Of a DNA stretch of 64,000 bases, positions 44,095 through 53,264 are shown piece by piece. Position 1 is the stretch's first letter. Each line of letters opens with the position of its first letter. Made by a program: the position numbers and the translations under genes. Location: NCBI GenBank assembly GCA_900317855.1, contig ONIG01000001.1:1-64000 (forward strand), in the 5' to 3' direction. Source of the stretch: an uncultured Eubacteriales bacterium. Its GTDB lineage: Bacteria > Bacillota > Clostridia > Oscillospirales > Oscillospiraceae. The notes under the pieces were generated by a model, which did not search any database, was not told the origin of the DNA, and saw nothing but the letters and a program-made list of their open reading frames with translations.

Positions 44095-45480
44095 TTACGG
44101 TTGCGATTTTGCCGCGGCGCGGGCCGCGAACCGGCGCGACGGCCGGTAGACGAGCAGTGCAATGAAGATGAGCACGGCCGTGGTCGCAAGGCTGATCGGA
44201 TACACGAGCATGATCGACCGGAATGTGTGGTGCAGTGGGAACACGGTGTTGATCCAGATGATGCGCACGCCGCACACGCCGAAGAGCGTCAGGATTGCCG
44301 GCACGAGCGAGATGCCGAAGCCGCGCAGGTAGCCGGACAGAATCTCATACGTCAGGCTGAAGATATACGACCCGAAGAGAATGAGCAGTCGGCTGTAGCC
44401 GATCTCGATGACCTGCGGGTCGTTGTTGAAGACGGCCAGCAGATACTTGCCCGTCAGCAGCACGAGCACGATGGCGATGGCCGAGGCAATGATGTCCTCG
44501 CCAAGGCACAGGAGCATGGTTTTCTTGCAGCGGTCGATCTTTCCGGCGCCGTAGTTCTGGCCGACGAAGGTCGCGCACGCCTGACTGAAGGAATTAAGCA
44601 CGTCGTAGGCGATGATCTCGATGTTGAACGCGGCGCTCGAGGCGGCCATGACGACGGTGCCGAGGCTGTTGATGGCCGACTGGATGATGATGTTCGACAC
44701 CGAGAAGATCGCGCCCTGGATACCGGCCGGCAGACCGATGCGCATGATCTTGCGGAAGATGGCGGGGTCAATGCGCAGCTGCTTTAGCTCCACGCGCACC
44801 AGATCGCCGTGCAGCAGACGGCGCAGCAGCAGCACGGAACTGACCGCGTTGGAGAGCACTGTCGCGATGGCGACGCCGTTGACGTTCATCTTGAGCACGA
44901 TGACGAAAAACAGGTTGAGGATCACATTCAGAACGCCGGAGACCGTCAGCGCGATGAGCGGCACCTTCGTGTCGCCGACGCTGCGGAAGATGGCGGCCTC
45001 GAAGTTATACAGCAAAATGACCGGCATGCCCAGCAGGTAGATGCGCAGATACGCGAGCGCGAGCGGGTACACATCGTCCGGCACGTTGAGCAGGCCCATG
45101 AGTCCGGCCGCGATGAACTGGCCGAAGACCGCCACGAGCACGCCGCCGATGAGCGCCGTGACGATGGAGGTATGCACGGCGCGGTGCACGGTCTCGCGGT
45201 CTCCGCGGCCGATGGCGTTGGCGATGACGACGTTCGCACCGAGCGCGATGCCGATGAACAGATTCAGCAGCAGGCCGATGACCGGGCTGTTGGCGCCGAC
45301 GGCAGCCACGGCGGCCGTGCGCATATCGCCCGTGAAGTTGCCGACGACGGCGATGTCGGCCGCGTTGAACAGCTGCCCGAGGATGCCGGTCGCGGCGACG
45401 GGCAGGGCATAGCGCGGGAGTTTGTTCCAGATCGGGCCGTTGAGCATGTCCAGATGCTGCGGCTGGGTCGCTGACTGCAT
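44095..45480 (-). CDS. MATE-family efflux transporter
   Basis: A 461-residue membrane protein with 12 segments in two homologous halves. LPVAATGILGQLFNAADIAVVGNF starts the first half and MRIGLPAGIQGAIFSVSNIIIQSAINSLG the second, the standard MATE (NorM/DinF-like) pattern. It would export small organic cations or drugs in exchange for Na+ or H+. The ATG at 45480 has GGTGAGG upstream; the longer frame overlaps the promoter. It is monocistronic. Substrate is unknown. Confidence 0.92.
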   Translation of the reverse strand: MQSATQPQHLDMLNGPIWNKLPRYALPVAATGILGQLFNAADIAVVGNFTGDMRTAAVAAVGANSPVIGLLLNLFIGIALGANVVIANAIGRGDRETVHRAVHTSIVTALIGGVLVAVFGQFIAAGLMGLLNVPDDVYPLALAYLRIYLLGMPVILLYNFEAAIFRSVGDTKVPLIALTVSGVLNVILNLFFVIVLKMNVNGVAIATVLSNAVSSVLLLRRLLHGDLVRVELKQLRIDPAIFRKIMRIGLPAGIQGAIFSVSNIIIQSAINSLGTVVMAASSAAFNIEIIAYDVLNSFSQACATFVGQNYGAGKIDRCKKTMLLCLGEDIIASAIAIVLVLLTGKYLLAVFNNDPQVIEIGYSRLLILFGSYIFSLTYEILSGYLRGFGISLVPAILTLFGVCGVRIIWINTVFPLHHTFRSIMLVYPISLATTAVLIFIALLVYRPSRRFAARAAAKSQP

Positions 45481-45525
45481 AATTTCCTCACCTTTTGTTC
45501 GAAATGCGTAAAAATCCAAAGACAT

Positions 45526-45554
45526 ATCATAAGTGAAGCGCAGCCGGGAATCAA
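45526..45554 (-). promoter_or_regulatory. promoter of the MATE gene
   Basis: Minus-strand TTGATT (45549-45554) and TATGAT (45526-45531) are 17 bases apart, 45 bases before the start codon. Confidence 0.7.
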
Positions 45555-45665
45555 GGCCAAATTTGTATAATTTCCTATCAGTTTGCAGAAAACCTCATTG
45601 CATTTGCGCGCGCAGCTGCAAAAGCGTGTTCTCCCGGCAAAAAGGAAGACCCTTTTGATAGTCCG

Positions 45666-45694
45666 AACCCCGCTCCGGGTACCGGAGCGGGGTT
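45666..45694 (-). terminator. hairpin after the pot operon
   Basis: AACCCCGCTCCGG and CCGGAGCGGGGTT (45666-45678, 45682-45694) form a strong hairpin 12 bases after the potCD stop. It has no T run on the minus strand, so it may be a processing or stability element. Confidence 0.5.
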
Positions 45695-45705
45695 GAACGC
45701 GGTGT

Positions 45706-47679
45706 TTAATTGATCTTCAACGTCTCCCAGAGCGTGTTGACGTAGGTCAGCGTGTCCTGGTCGAGGTTGCGGTAGGCGCTGCGGTTGTATGCGTCGCGGA
45801 ACGAGCCGATGTCGGGGTAGAGGATGGCCATCGTATCCTCGCCCATGTCGTCGATATACTCCGGGTCGTCGTACACGAGCCGGTTCGGCGAGGCGTAGTA
45901 GATATACTCGGCGTTGGCCACGGCGGCCTCGCGGCTGAGCATGAAGTTGATGAAGCACTCGGCCAGCTCCTGATCCCGGCAGCTCGTCGGGATGCACATG
46001 GCGTCGATGAAGTAGTTCGTGTTCTCGGGGTAGTAAAACTGCAGATCCACGCTGTCGGCCTGCGCGTCGCACATCGTGAAGTAGTCGCCCGCGTAGTAGG
46101 CGGACACGGCGGCCTCGCCGGACTCCATCATGTTGTAGATCTCGTCCATGACGTAGCTCTTGACGAGCGGGCGCTGGTCGATGAGCGCCTGCAGCGCCTG
46201 CTGCCAGTCGTTGCGGTCGGTGGTGTTGACGTCGATGCCGGCGCGGTACATGGCCGTGCCGAGCGCGTCGCGCGCGTTGTTGAACTGCAGGATGTTGCCG
46301 GCGTACTTCGGGTTCCACATCAGGTCCCAGTCGCCGGCGTCGGCGGCGTCGACGACGTTGGCGTTGTAGATCACACCCACGATGCCGTAGGTATACGGCA
46401 CGGTGTAGGTGTCGTCCGGGTCATAGTACAGGCCGCGGAAGTCCTCGGAGATATACTGATAGTTCGGGATGTTGTCGTAATTGAGCGGCAGGAGCATGTC
46501 CTCGCTCTCCATGCGCGCGATCATGTAGTCCGACGGGATGACCACGTCGTAGCTCACGGCGCCGCTCTTGAGCTTGGCGTACATGTCCTCGTTGCTGGCG
46601 TAGGTGTCGTAGTTGACCTTGACGGGCACGCCGTAGGTCGCCTTGTACCAGTCCTCGAATGCGGCGATGGTGTCGAGCGAATCGTCCGAACCGTCGGAGA
46701 TGTACTCGCCCCAGTTGTAGACATTGAGCACGCGTGTTTCCTGCCGGCTGCTGTAGATGCTGATGCCGGCAATGAGCAGTGCGGCGGCGGTGAGGATGCC
46801 CACGGCGGCGCGCACGGGGCGGCGGCTCTTGCCGCTGCGGGCGGCACGCGCGGGCTTACCCTCGCGCTTGGCGCGGCGGGCGTCGCGGATGCGCTGCGTG
46901 TCGTCCTCATCGACGAGGTTTGTCAGCAGCAGCAGCGCCAGAATGACAAAGAAAATGATCGTTGCCAGCGCGTACATCTTCGGCGTGACGGTTTTTTTCG
47001 TCATGTTGTAGATGCGGATCGGAAGCGTCTGGAAGCCGCTGCCCTGCGTGAAGTAGCTGATGACGAAGTCGTCGAGTGAGAGCGTGAAGGCCATGATCAT
47101 GCCGGTGATGATGCCGGGCAGGATCTCCGGCACCTCCACGCGGAAGAACGCGCGCACCGGCGTGCAGCCGAGATCCATCGCGGCCTCGGGCAGCGCGCGG
47201 TCCATCTGCTGCAGCTTCGGCAGCACCTGCATGATGACATACGGCAGGCAGAACGTGATGTGCGCCGCGAGCATCGACCAGAAGCCAAGGCTCGTGGACG
47301 AGCCGAGCAGCCGGCCGAAGAACACGAACATGAGCATCAGCGAGATGCCGGTGATGATGTCCGGATTCATCATGGGAATGTCGGTCGCCGTGTCGAGCGC
47401 AGCGCGCAGATATTTGTTGCGCAGCTTGTTCATGCCCACGGCGGCGGCCGTGCCCATCGCGGTCGAGACGACCGAGGCAATCACGGCGAGGATGAGCGTG
47501 TTTTTGAGCGCGTTGAGTGTTTCCCCGTCGCGGAACAGCTCCTGATACCATTTAAATGAGAAGCCGGAGAGCACCGACAGGCTCTTTGCCTCGTTGAACG
47601 AGAACACCAGCAGGATCGCGATCGGCGCGAACAGGAACACGAAGATGAGGGCGGTGTAGATTTTTGCAGCTCGTTTCAT
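45706..47679 (-). CDS. potCD: PotC permease fused to PotD binding protein
   Basis: A 657-residue fusion. Residues 1-270 are the spermidine/putrescine-type permease PotC with six segments and the coupling block EAAMDLGCTPVRAFFRVEVPEILPG. A basic linker (about 271-300) leads to one extra membrane segment (VGILTAAALLIAGISIYSS), after which residues about 325-657 are the PotD binding protein, starting LNVYNWGEYISDGS and containing VVIPSDYMIARM and the PYTYGIVGVIYN strand. The binding domain is thus tethered outside by its own anchor. GGAGG lies eight bases before ATG 47679. One base separates it from potB. Confidence 0.94.
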   Translation of the reverse strand: MKRAAKIYTALIFVFLFAPIAILLVFSFNEAKSLSVLSGFSFKWYQELFRDGETLNALKNTLILAVIASVVSTAMGTAAAVGMNKLRNKYLRAALDTATDIPMMNPDIITGISLMLMFVFFGRLLGSSTSLGFWSMLAAHITFCLPYVIMQVLPKLQQMDRALPEAAMDLGCTPVRAFFRVEVPEILPGIITGMIMAFTLSLDDFVISYFTQGSGFQTLPIRIYNMTKKTVTPKMYALATIIFFVILALLLLTNLVDEDDTQRIRDARRAKREGKPARAARSGKSRRPVRAAVGILTAAALLIAGISIYSSRQETRVLNVYNWGEYISDGSDDSLDTIAAFEDWYKATYGVPVKVNYDTYASNEDMYAKLKSGAVSYDVVIPSDYMIARMESEDMLLPLNYDNIPNYQYISEDFRGLYYDPDDTYTVPYTYGIVGVIYNANVVDAADAGDWDLMWNPKYAGNILQFNNARDALGTAMYRAGIDVNTTDRNDWQQALQALIDQRPLVKSYVMDEIYNMMESGEAAVSAYYAGDYFTMCDAQADSVDLQFYYPENTNYFIDAMCIPTSCRDQELAECFINFMLSREAAVANAEYIYYASPNRLVYDDPEYIDDMGEDTMAILYPDIGSFRDAYNRSAYRNLDQDTLTYVNTLWETLKIN

Positions 47680-47680
47680 G

Positions 47681-48574
47681 TCACACACCTCCGTAGACGC
47701 GCTTGTTCGTGCCGCGCTTCATCAGGGCCATGGCGGCCAGCAGGATCAGCATGAGGATGAAGGCGATGGCGGCGGCAAAGTGCAGGTTGTTGGCCACGTA
47801 CTGCCCCTCGATCGCGTCGCCGATGAGGAAGAACTTGCCGTTGCCGAGCTTCTGCGAGATATAAAAGGTGCTGATTGACGGGATGAGCACCATCGTGATG
47901 CCGGACACGACGCCCGGCAGGCTCAGCGGGAAGATGACCCGCCGCAGCACGCCGAGACTGTTGCAGCCAAGGTCACGCGCGGCCTCGATCAGGCGCGTGT
48001 CCATCTTGGCCATGACCGAGTAGATCGGCAGGATCATATACGGGAAGTAGTCGTACACCATGCCGACGACGACGGCGCCCTCGGTGCCGATGATGTGCGC
48101 CTGGCCGAGGTGCAGCGCGGAAAAGAGCATGTTGAGCAGGCCAGTGTCCTGCAGGATGGTCATCCACGCGTAGGTGCGGATGAGGAAGTTCATCCACATT
48201 GGGATCATGATGAGCGTGATGATCGTCTTCTGCGTGCGCGGGGCGGCGCGGGCGATGATATATGCAATGGGGTAGCCCATGAGCAGGCAGATGGCCGTGG
48301 AGATGACGGCCAGCTTCACCGAGCGCCAGAAGATGAGCAGGTACGTGTGCACCTCGCGCGTGGCGCCGCTGTCGTCGGTGATCGTGCTCACGGCGGTGAA
48401 AAATTTCGTCAGATTTTCGGTCGTGAACCGGAAGCTCTCGTCCGTGAACGCATAGTAGGCCACGAACACGAGCGGCACAGCCACGAAGATGACCGCCCAC
48501 ACGGAATACGGTGCGAGCGCCAGACGCTGCGCCAGCGAGGCGCGGCGGTTTTCGGTACGGATACGGCTGCTCAT
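47681..48574 (-). CDS. potB: spermidine/putrescine-type ABC permease PotB
   Basis: A 297-residue permease with six main segments. [29 protein letters not shown] is the usual start, [16 protein letters not shown] is a PotB mark, and [26 protein letters not shown] is the coupling block that meets PotA. It forms the channel with the permease half of PotCD. The ATG at 48574 overlaps the potA stop by four bases. The long extracellular loop between segments 1 and 2 is typical. Confidence 0.94.
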   Translation of the reverse strand: MSSRIRTENRRASLAQRLALAPYSVWAVIFVAVPLVFVAYYAFTDESFRFTTENLTKFFTAVSTITDDSGATREVHTYLLIFWRSVKLAVISTAICLLMGYPIAYIIARAAPRTQKTIITLIMIPMWMNFLIRTYAWMTILQDTGLLNMLFSALHLGQAHIIGTEGAVVVGMVYDYFPYMILPIYSVMAKMDTRLIEAARDLGCNSLGVLRRVIFPLSLPGVVSGITMVLIPSISTFYISQKLGNGKFFLIGDAIEGQYVANNLHFAAAIAFILMLILLAAMALMKRGTNKRVYGGV

Positions 48575-49689
48575 TCGTCCGGCTCGCTTTCCGCGTCCGA
48601 GAGCTCGTCCAGCTCGTTGCTGAACGAGGAGTAGTCGCCGTACATGCCCGAATATTCGGACTTTTTCATGATGTGGATGGCGTCGGGCTCGATATACAGG
48701 CCGACTTCCGCGCCCTCGTCGACGTAGTCCGTCGTCTGGATCATCCACTTGAAGCCGTTGATGTCGATGATGATCTCATAGTGCACGCCCATGAACGTGA
48801 CGGACGTGACCGTGCCGTGCAGCATGCCCTTTTCGATGGGCACGATGTCCACGTCCTCGGGACGGATGACGACGTCCACGTTCTCGTTTTTGGCAAAGCC
48901 CTTGTCCACGCACGTGAACGTGTGGCCCGAGAACGTTACGCGGAAGTCCTGGCGCATAATGCCGTCGACAATGTTGCTCTCGCCGATAAAATCGGCCACG
49001 AAAGCATTCTGCGGTTCATTATAAATATCAAGCGGCGTGCCGATCTGCTGGATCTTGCCCTCGGACATGACGACGATCGTGTCGGACATGCTCAGCGCTT
49101 CTTCCTGATCGTGCGTGACGAACACGAACGTGATGCCGGTGGCCTTCTGGATGTTTTTGAGCTCCTGCTGCATGTCCTTGCGCAGCTTCAGGTCGAGCGC
49201 GGCGAGCGGCTCGTCGAGCAGCAGTACGCGCGGACGGCTCACGAGCGCACGCGCAATGGCGACGCGCTGCTGCTGTCCGCCGGACAGACGCGTGACGTTG
49301 CGGCGCTCGAAGCCCGTGAGCTTGACGAGCGCGAGCATCTCGTTGACCTTCTGCTCGATCTCGTCGCGCGGCAGCTTCTGCTCGCGCAGCGGAAACGCCA
49401 CGTTTTCGAACACGTTCAGGTGGGGGAAGAGGGCGTAGCGCTGAAAGACGGTGTTGATATTGCGCTTGTGCGGCGGAATGTCGTTGATGCGCTCACCGAG
49501 GAAGAGAATGTCGCCCTGGTCCGGCGTTTCAAAGCCGCCGATCATGCGCAGCGTCGTGGTCTTGCCGCAGCCGGACGGGCCGAGCAGCGTCAGAAATTCG
49601 TTGTCGTAAATGTCGAGATTGATGCTGTCGAGAACGGTCTCGCCGTCAAATTGCTTGCTGACGTTCCGGAGTTCAATGACTTTTTTCAT
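48571..49689 (-). CDS. potA: spermidine/putrescine-type ABC transporter ATPase PotA
   Basis: A 372-residue ATPase. Walker A is GPSGCGKTT (about 38-46), the signature is [15 protein letters not shown], and Walker B is [11 protein letters not shown]. The C-terminal 130 residues are the TOBE domain common in PotA, with [11 protein letters not shown]. The acidic C-terminal end ([14 protein letters not shown]) is unusual but short. The start at 49689 has GGGGG ten bases upstream. It is first of potA-potB-potCD, behind a terminator-like leader. Confidence 0.94.
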   Translation of the reverse strand: MKKVIELRNVSKQFDGETVLDSINLDIYDNEFLTLLGPSGCGKTTTLRMIGGFETPDQGDILFLGERINDIPPHKRNINTVFQRYALFPHLNVFENVAFPLREQKLPRDEIEQKVNEMLALVKLTGFERRNVTRLSGGQQQRVAIARALVSRPRVLLLDEPLAALDLKLRKDMQQELKNIQKATGITFVFVTHDQEEALSMSDTIVVMSEGKIQQIGTPLDIYNEPQNAFVADFIGESNIVDGIMRQDFRVTFSGHTFTCVDKGFAKNENVDVVIRPEDVDIVPIEKGMLHGTVTSVTFMGVHYEIIIDINGFKWMIQTTDYVDEGAEVGLYIEPDAIHIMKKSEYSGMYGDYSSFSNELDELSDAESEPDE

Positions 49690-49713
49690 GGCTGTGTTTC
49701 CCCCTTCGTGCAC

Positions 49714-49746
49714 AAAAAACGCCGCTGCAGATCAGCAGCGGCGTTT
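49714..49746 (-). terminator. leader terminator just before potA
   Basis: CGCCGCTGC and GCAGCGGCG arms (49735-49743, 49720-49728) with TTTTTT after them on the minus strand (49714-49719) end 25 bases before the potA start. With no promoter after it, read-through must be regulated or partial. Confidence 0.8.
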
Positions 49747-49828
49747 GTGAAGCGAAAACATATACCATTGGGCGCGCAGCAGCCGTCCGCGGCCCGTGCG
49801 CACCGTTCCCAACAGAATGTCGTGTCTT

Positions 49829-50520
49829 GAGAGTCTATATAGCAAAGATTACTTTTACTACTCTTATTGACCATTTCACAAGTTTGGATGCTGAAAGCAG
49901 CCTGGTTTTAAGTGACCAACTTATAAAACTTGAGCTTTTAACTCAATCAATAAGGCAACAGAAGTTGCCACCGCACACGGTGCGGTTTGCGGCATTCGAC
50001 CCGGCTGTCCGTATGGCCTTGGCCGGCGTGCGGGGCACGGCGGCGGTCGCATCCTGCTTCGGAAAGACTCTGTACATCATTCCAATTGAGACGCCTCATT
50101 CTAGCAAGATTTGTCCGACATGTCAATCATTTTTCGACGAAATTCTTGCCTCTCAACACGGCAAAAATTCACGCTTTGCGCATGGTTTACATAATGATGA
50201 GCAAAACAGAAGAGAAGTTCGTCAATTTCGTGACTCACAAATGTTTTTGCTGAAAAATCATGAGATTGCGTTTCCCACCGGACTTGTATGATTTAAACGA
50301 AATCAGTTTACATAACTGCTGATCTTTCGGCGCTTTTGTGCAATGCTTATGAAAAGTCGACAAAAAAGAAAGCGGATATTTGTCATTCTTTTCACTTGAA
50401 AGATTCTGGTGTGCGCGCTATCATAACCTTAGCAATACGTTTACACTTTGTTCTTGGTTTGTTCATGAACTCCATGAAAACATACTATGAAAATTTTGCA
50501 TCGAACAGGGAGGACGGCGT
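49829..50520. other. A+T-rich intergenic region between pot and cstA operons
   Basis: This 690-base gap is much richer in A+T than its neighbours. At the left, TGCTATATA on the minus strand (49836-49844) is a possible extended -10 for the pot operon. At the right, TTGTTC/TACTAT (50459-50464, 50483-50488, 18 apart) may be the promoter of the gene at 50521. A 154-codon frame across it (49827-50291) starts with TTG, has no ribosome site and was not accepted as a gene. No known RNA was recognised. Confidence 0.5.
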
Positions 50521-51039
50521 ATGACCCGCGAGGAAGCGCTCGACAAACTGTGTCACAGTTATTCGGGATATTTTGATGTTGTGCGCTACGAGGAACCGAA
50601 GGGTTATCTCGTCGCAGAGGCCGGTCTGCACATCCACTCCGAGAAGTATGTGCTGGTCAAGTCCGCCAAACTCTGGGAAGCGGACAACAACGAATATGTC
50701 TACATTTTCTCGGTTCCCGTGCTCACGAAGGAGATCTTCGAGCAGTGCCGCGAGCAGGCGCGTGTCGACGGCCTGCGGCAGATCGAGCCGGGTCCGAATC
50801 ATATGTGCTCTTATATCACGGCGATCTTCTTGTGTGACACCTGTGAGCCGGATGCGCTGCGCGCTTTGCGCCGCACACGTATTTATAAGAGCTTCAAGCT
50901 CGCGTTCCACGGCTGGATGGATTATCATACCGGCGTTGTGGAGCTCAGCACCGGGCAAACGGCTGCCAATGGCAGCGGACGCAGTACAGCACAGTTGTTG
51001 AAGACAACACTGTTTAAGAATATGAAAGAAGGGAGTTAA
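50521..51039 (+). CDS. conserved-looking hypothetical protein upstream of cstA
   Basis: A 172-residue soluble protein. It has alternating strands and helices with acidic and aromatic residues: SYSGYFDVVRYEEPKGYLVAEAGLHIHSEKYVL in the first part and SYITAIFLCDTCEPDALRALRRTRIYKSFKLAFHGWMDYHTGVVEL in the second. There is no signal peptide and no membrane segment. GGAGG lies seven bases before ATG 50521. It ends four bases before the cstA start region, so the two are an operon. No family was recognised; a role tied to CstA activity or its control is inferred from position only. Confidence 0.75.
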   Translation: MTREEALDKLCHSYSGYFDVVRYEEPKGYLVAEAGLHIHSEKYVLVKSAKLWEADNNEYVYIFSVPVLTKEIFEQCREQARVDGLRQIEPGPNHMCSYITAIFLCDTCEPDALRALRRTRIYKSFKLAFHGWMDYHTGVVELSTGQTAANGSGRSTAQLLKTTLFKNMKEGS

Positions 51040-51043
51040 TTCA

Positions 51044-52774
51044 ATGAATGCTGCTGTAATTCTGATTGTTGGCATTGCCATTCTCGCCTGTGGTTACATT
51101 TTCTACGGCGGATGGCTGTCCAAACAGTGGGGCATCGACCCGTCCCGCCCGACGCCGGCTCACGAGCTGGAAGACGGCATGGACTACTGCCCTGCAAAGG
51201 CCCCTGTTCTGATGGGTCACCACTTCTCCTCCATCGCGGGCGCCGGCCCGATCAACGGCCCGATCCAGGCCGCTGTTTTCGGCTGGGTTCCGGTGCTGCT
51301 GTGGGTTCTCATCGGCGGCATCTTCTTCGGTGGTGTGCATGACTACGGCGCACTGTTTGCCTCTGTCCGCAATGACGGCCAGTCCATCGGTACCGTTGTT
51401 GAGACCAGCATCAGCAAGAAGGCCAAGCGCCTGTTCCTCATCTTCTCTTACCTGACCCTGATCCTGGTCGTGGCCGCGTTCGCGTCCATCGTTGCCAATA
51501 CGTTCAAGGCCACCTATGTGGACGGTGTTGTGGATGTGGCGGCTTCTGCGGCCAACGCCACGACGGCCATCATCTCGCTGCTGTTCATCGTTCTGGCCAT
51601 CTTCTTCGGCTTCTTCGTGTACCGCAGAAATGCGCCGATCGGCGTGTCCACGGTCATCGGTGTTGTCTGCATCGCTCTGATCATGTGGCTCGGCATCAAG
51701 TGGCATCCGATCTATCTGAGCTACCAGACCTGGATGATCATCTGCGGCCTCTACATTTTGGTCGCTTCCGTCACGCCTGTGTGGATCCTGCTCCAGCCGC
51801 GTGACTACCTCAGCTCGTTCCTGCTGTATGCGATGATGATCCTCGCGGTCATCGGCGTCATTGGCTGCCACCCGACGCTGGATATGCCTGCGTTCACCGG
51901 CTTCAAAGACACCATCGCCCCGACGGGCAGCTCCCTTGGCTATATGTTCCCGGCTCTGTTCGTCACCATTGCCTGCGGCGCCATCTCCGGCTTCCACTCC
52001 CTCGTTGGTTCCGGCACGACGGCCAAGCAGCTCAACAATGAGAAAGACGCGCAGCCCATCGCCTACGGCGGCATGCTCATTGAGTGTGTGCTCGCGATCG
52101 TTTCCCTGTGCGCGGTTGCGTACATCTGGCAGGATTACAAAGCCGGCACGACCGTCACCCCGACCGTCGTGTTCGCAACCGGCCTGTCCCAGATGCTCGG
52201 TAAGGTCTTCGGTTCCGGCGCCGTGTCCATCACCTACACGCTGATGGTCCTGGCCGTGTCCGTGTTCTGCCTGACCTCTCTGGATACCGCGACCCGTCTG
52301 GCTCGCTACATGTTCCAGGAATTCTGGCTCAAGCCCGGTGAGAAGGCCGGCGATGCGACCGTTACCGGCGCTCGCAAGGTCCTCTGCAATCCGTACGTCT
52401 CCACCGCGATCACCGTCGTGCTCGGCATTGCCCTCGGCATGACCGGTTACGCAAAGATCTGGCCCCTGTTCGGCGCTGCCAACCAGCTCCTGGCCGGCCT
52501 CGGCCTGCTGGCCGTCGCCGCATGGCTCGGCAAGATGGGCAGAAACAACAAGATGTTCTACTTCCCGATGATCTTCATGATCCTCGTGACGCTGACGTCT
52601 CTGGTCTTCACCATCAAGTCCCAGATCACCGGTATCATCGCCGGCGGCGCTGGTGTTGCCTGGTGCTACATCCGCGCGATCCTGGCCATCCTGCTGGTCA
52701 TCCTTGCTATCGACCTCGTCGTCGAGGGCAGCAAGGCGCTCGCAGCGCAGGCCAAGGCCAAGAAGGCTGCCTGA
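51044..52774 (+). CDS. cstA: CstA-family carbon starvation / pyruvate transporter
   Basis: A 576-residue membrane protein with about 15 segments. The family start GYIFYGGWLSKQWGIDPSRPTPA and the block VLMGHHFSSIAGAGPINGPIQAAVFGW are classic CstA, as are GVHDYGALFASVRNDGQSIG and SLDTATRLARYMFQE. CstA/BtsT proteins import pyruvate or peptides; this one is shorter than E. coli CstA, as usual in Firmicutes. GGGAG precedes ATG 51044. It follows the hypothetical gene by four bases. A cUUCGg hairpin terminates it. Confidence 0.96.
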   Translation: MNAAVILIVGIAILACGYIFYGGWLSKQWGIDPSRPTPAHELEDGMDYCPAKAPVLMGHHFSSIAGAGPINGPIQAAVFGWVPVLLWVLIGGIFFGGVHDYGALFASVRNDGQSIGTVVETSISKKAKRLFLIFSYLTLILVVAAFASIVANTFKATYVDGVVDVAASAANATTAIISLLFIVLAIFFGFFVYRRNAPIGVSTVIGVVCIALIMWLGIKWHPIYLSYQTWMIICGLYILVASVTPVWILLQPRDYLSSFLLYAMMILAVIGVIGCHPTLDMPAFTGFKDTIAPTGSSLGYMFPALFVTIACGAISGFHSLVGSGTTAKQLNNEKDAQPIAYGGMLIECVLAIVSLCAVAYIWQDYKAGTTVTPTVVFATGLSQMLGKVFGSGAVSITYTLMVLAVSVFCLTSLDTATRLARYMFQEFWLKPGEKAGDATVTGARKVLCNPYVSTAITVVLGIALGMTGYAKIWPLFGAANQLLAGLGLLAVAAWLGKMGRNNKMFYFPMIFMILVTLTSLVFTIKSQITGIIAGGAGVAWCYIRAILAILLVILAIDLVVEGSKALAAQAKAKKAA

Positions 52775-52807
52775 TCCGGCTTCCTTCGGCCAAAACGCAA
52801 ACCAAAC

Positions 52808-52841
52808 AAAGAGCCCTCTGCTTCGGCAGAGGGCTCTTTTG
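52808..52841 (+). terminator. terminator after cstA
   Basis: Perfect 14-base arms AAAGAGCCCTCTGC and complement close a TTCG tetraloop (52808-52839) and end in TTTT. Confidence 0.95.
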
Positions 52842-52844
52842 AGC

Positions 52845-52877
52845 TTGTCGGAAAACCCTATATGGGTTTTCCGACAA
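52845..52877. repeat. perfect inverted repeat after cstA
   Basis: Arms TTGTCGGAAAACCC and GGGTTTTCCGACAA (52845-52858, 52864-52877) are exact complements with a TATAT centre. It lies directly behind the cstA terminator and has no T run on the plus strand. It may be a backup terminator, an operator or a small repeat element. Confidence 0.6.
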
Positions 52878-53012
52878 AAGGATTGCAGTCTGCTGCGCGC
52901 ATAATTTGCGCGCTCTCGGCGCACAAATTCCACACTTGCAGCCTGAGAAGTATTTTCTCTCACGCACATGCCTCGCCAGAAAAGGGGGATTGCGGCGTGT
53001 GAGGACGGAGGG

Positions 53013-53035
53013 GGGGGCAAGGCCCGCCTCGAATG
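53013..53035 (+). repeat. intergenic repeat, copy 1
   Basis: The 23 bases GGGGGCAAGGCCCG-CCTCGAATG recur exactly at 57000-57022. Both copies lie in gaps between genes and hold a short GGGC/GCCC dyad. See also the paired feature at 57000. Confidence 0.8.
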
Positions 53036-53041
53036 TGATCT

Positions 53042-53082
53042 GGTCTTTTTTATGGCGGGTGAAATCGGTCATAAAAAAGACC
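53042..53082. repeat. inverted repeat flanking the end of the short-RNA candidate
   Basis: GGTCTTTTTTATG (53042-53054) and CATAAAAAAGACC (53070-53082) are perfect 13-base inverted repeats separated by 15 bases. The right arm carries the T run of the minus-strand terminator. Confidence 0.7.
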
Positions 53083-53138
53083 CCGACGCAGGTCGGGGTC
53101 AAGACATCCGCTCCGGCGGGGAGGAATCTCTCTGTCTG
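53073..53138 (-). ncRNA. candidate short RNA of about 65 bases
   Basis: On the minus strand a promoter (53144-53172) is followed within 65 bases by a strong terminator (GACCCCGAC/GTCGGGGTC, 53079-53100, then TTTTTT). No open frame fits between them. The early transcript CACGGCAGACA equals that of the pseudouridine synthase gene at 23102. It is divergent from the tetR-like gene. It could be a regulatory RNA or an idle transcription unit. Confidence 0.4.
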
Positions 53139-53143
53139 CCGTG

Positions 53144-53172
53144 AGCATACCACGCTGCGCCGCGCCGTGCAA
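53144..53172 (-). promoter_or_regulatory. promoter of the short-RNA candidate
   Basis: Minus-strand TTGCAC (53167-53172) and TATGCT (53144-53149) are 17 bases apart. Confidence 0.6.
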
Positions 53173-53204
53173 GGCACAAATGTTTCCACCCGGTGGATTT
53201 GCGG

Positions 53205-53233
53205 TTGCAAACGGCGCGCAAACATGGCATACT
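53205..53233 (+). promoter_or_regulatory. promoter of the TetR-family gene
   Basis: TTGCAA (53205-53210) and CATACT (53228-53233) are 17 bases apart; the start falls just before the ribosome site of the gene at 53265. Confidence 0.65.
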
Positions 53234-53264
53234 GTAAGCAACTTTGCGCAGGGAGGTGCAGACT

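Noticed and set aside
40539-44189. 1216-codon frame opposite the LRR/SLH gene
   Set aside because: It mirrors the repetitive sense gene; there is no signal peptide or ribosome site for it.
49827-50291. 154-codon frame in the A+T-rich gap, with an ICPTC segment
   Set aside because: It starts with TTG, lacks a ribosome site, has no recognisable family and its base use is that of non-coding DNA.
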